Below, one piece after another: positions 63,918 through 64,000 of a stretch of DNA of 64,000 nucleotides. The translations under genes and the position numbers were made by a program. The notes beneath the pieces are model-generated. The model saw only the letters and a program-made list of their open reading frames with translations, was not told the origin of the DNA and ran no database searches. The number at the start of each line of letters is the position of its first letter. The first letter of the stretch is position 1. The stretch is from Candidatus Accumulibacter proximus (GTDB lineage: Bacteria > Pseudomonadota > Gammaproteobacteria > Burkholderiales > Rhodocyclaceae), in assembly GCA_016709675.1 (NCBI GenBank), contig JADJMH010000009.1, positions 240,465 through 304,464 of the forward strand. The letters are read 5' to 3'.

Positions 63918-64000
63918 GTGACTACCGACAGCGCGTCGATGCAGGCTTCCCGCATCTTCATCAGCTACCGCCGCGAGGACAGCGAACTCGCGGCGAGCCG
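63918..64000 (+). CDS. TIR-domain protein, N-terminal fragment (runs off window)
   Basis: From GTG 63918 the frame reads VTTDSASMQASRIFISYRRE then DSELAAS to the window end. RIFISYRREDS is the box-1 start of a TIR domain, as in bacterial NAD-degrading or signalling TIR proteins. AGGG lies close upstream. Everything after the first 27 codons is outside, so the effector or repeat domains are unknown. Confidence 0.75.
   Translation, partial: MTTDSASMQASRIFISYRREDSELAAS

Overview
The window is high-GC bacterial chromosome, most likely from a betaproteobacterium of the Rhodocyclales type (Candidatus Accumulibacter or a relative). The evidence is the surE-pcm-nlpD-rpoS block, the dapA-bamC pair, an sbp-cysTWA-cysB sulfate locus, the fliC-flaG-fliD-fliS-fliT-fliK flagellar order, a PEP-CTERM protein, a DUF4124 protein and many c-di-GMP proteins. 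The assignment comes from gene content and order only; no 16S gene or other taxonomic marker was compared. I saw no rRNA, tRNA or CRISPR array.

Layout: 1-3591 (minus) is the promoter-proximal part of a type I restriction-modification operon (hsdM, a DUF1016/PD-(D/E)XK nuclease gene, then the start of hsdS at the edge). 3868-4050 is an IS110-type transposase remnant. 4859-7974 is a tightly packed run of small exported proteins, including a DUF3828-like and an LprI-like protein. 8632-9690 is a Ca2+/cation antiporter. 9945-12068 holds debris: an inverted repeat, a short ORF fragment and a wrecked beta-propeller/GGDEF gene. 12300-18229 is sulfate uptake: two Sbp paralogues, CysT, CysW, CysA and CysB. 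18605-24948 has an alpha/beta hydrolase, a DUF2796-plus-ABC exporter trio that may concern zinc, an EAL phosphodiesterase and malQ.

25196-31756 (minus) is a late flagellar cluster (flagellin, FlaG, FliD, FliS, FliT, FliK, an FlhB-like protein and the YcgR brake) with a candidate sigma-28 promoter. 32232-35558 is surE-pcm-nlpD-rpoS. 35573-40420 (minus) is a moxR-DUF58-tgpA-mltB operon. 40531-44400 has a frameshifted histone-deacetylase-like gene, dapA, bamC and an MBL-fold gene.

44462-49059 is a scrapyard: a small Ala-rich lipoprotein, a zinc-ribbon membrane protein, an intergenic palindromic repeat, a ruined UDP-glucose dehydrogenase gene, clusters of short repeats, an Rpn/DUF4351 tail and a complete 1.2-kb IS. 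49155-54059 encodes a 1634-residue CHASE4-PAS-GAF-GGDEF-EAL sensor. 54262-56871 is a divergent lysR/aceB (malate synthase) pair around a strong palindrome. 57035-60728 has a PEP-CTERM protein, a glutathione S-transferase with a locally shifted frame, an MFS permease and a frameshifted DUF4124 gene. 61220-64000 is a decayed ATPase plus TPR-protein pair, a VapB-like antitoxin remnant and the start of a TIR-domain protein. This resembles a broken nucleotide-signalling or defence island.

One cross-cutting observation matters for every user of this sequence. At least seven genes are interrupted or altered by small indels while the housekeeping blocks are clean. Either accessory genes are decaying or the assembly carries indel errors.
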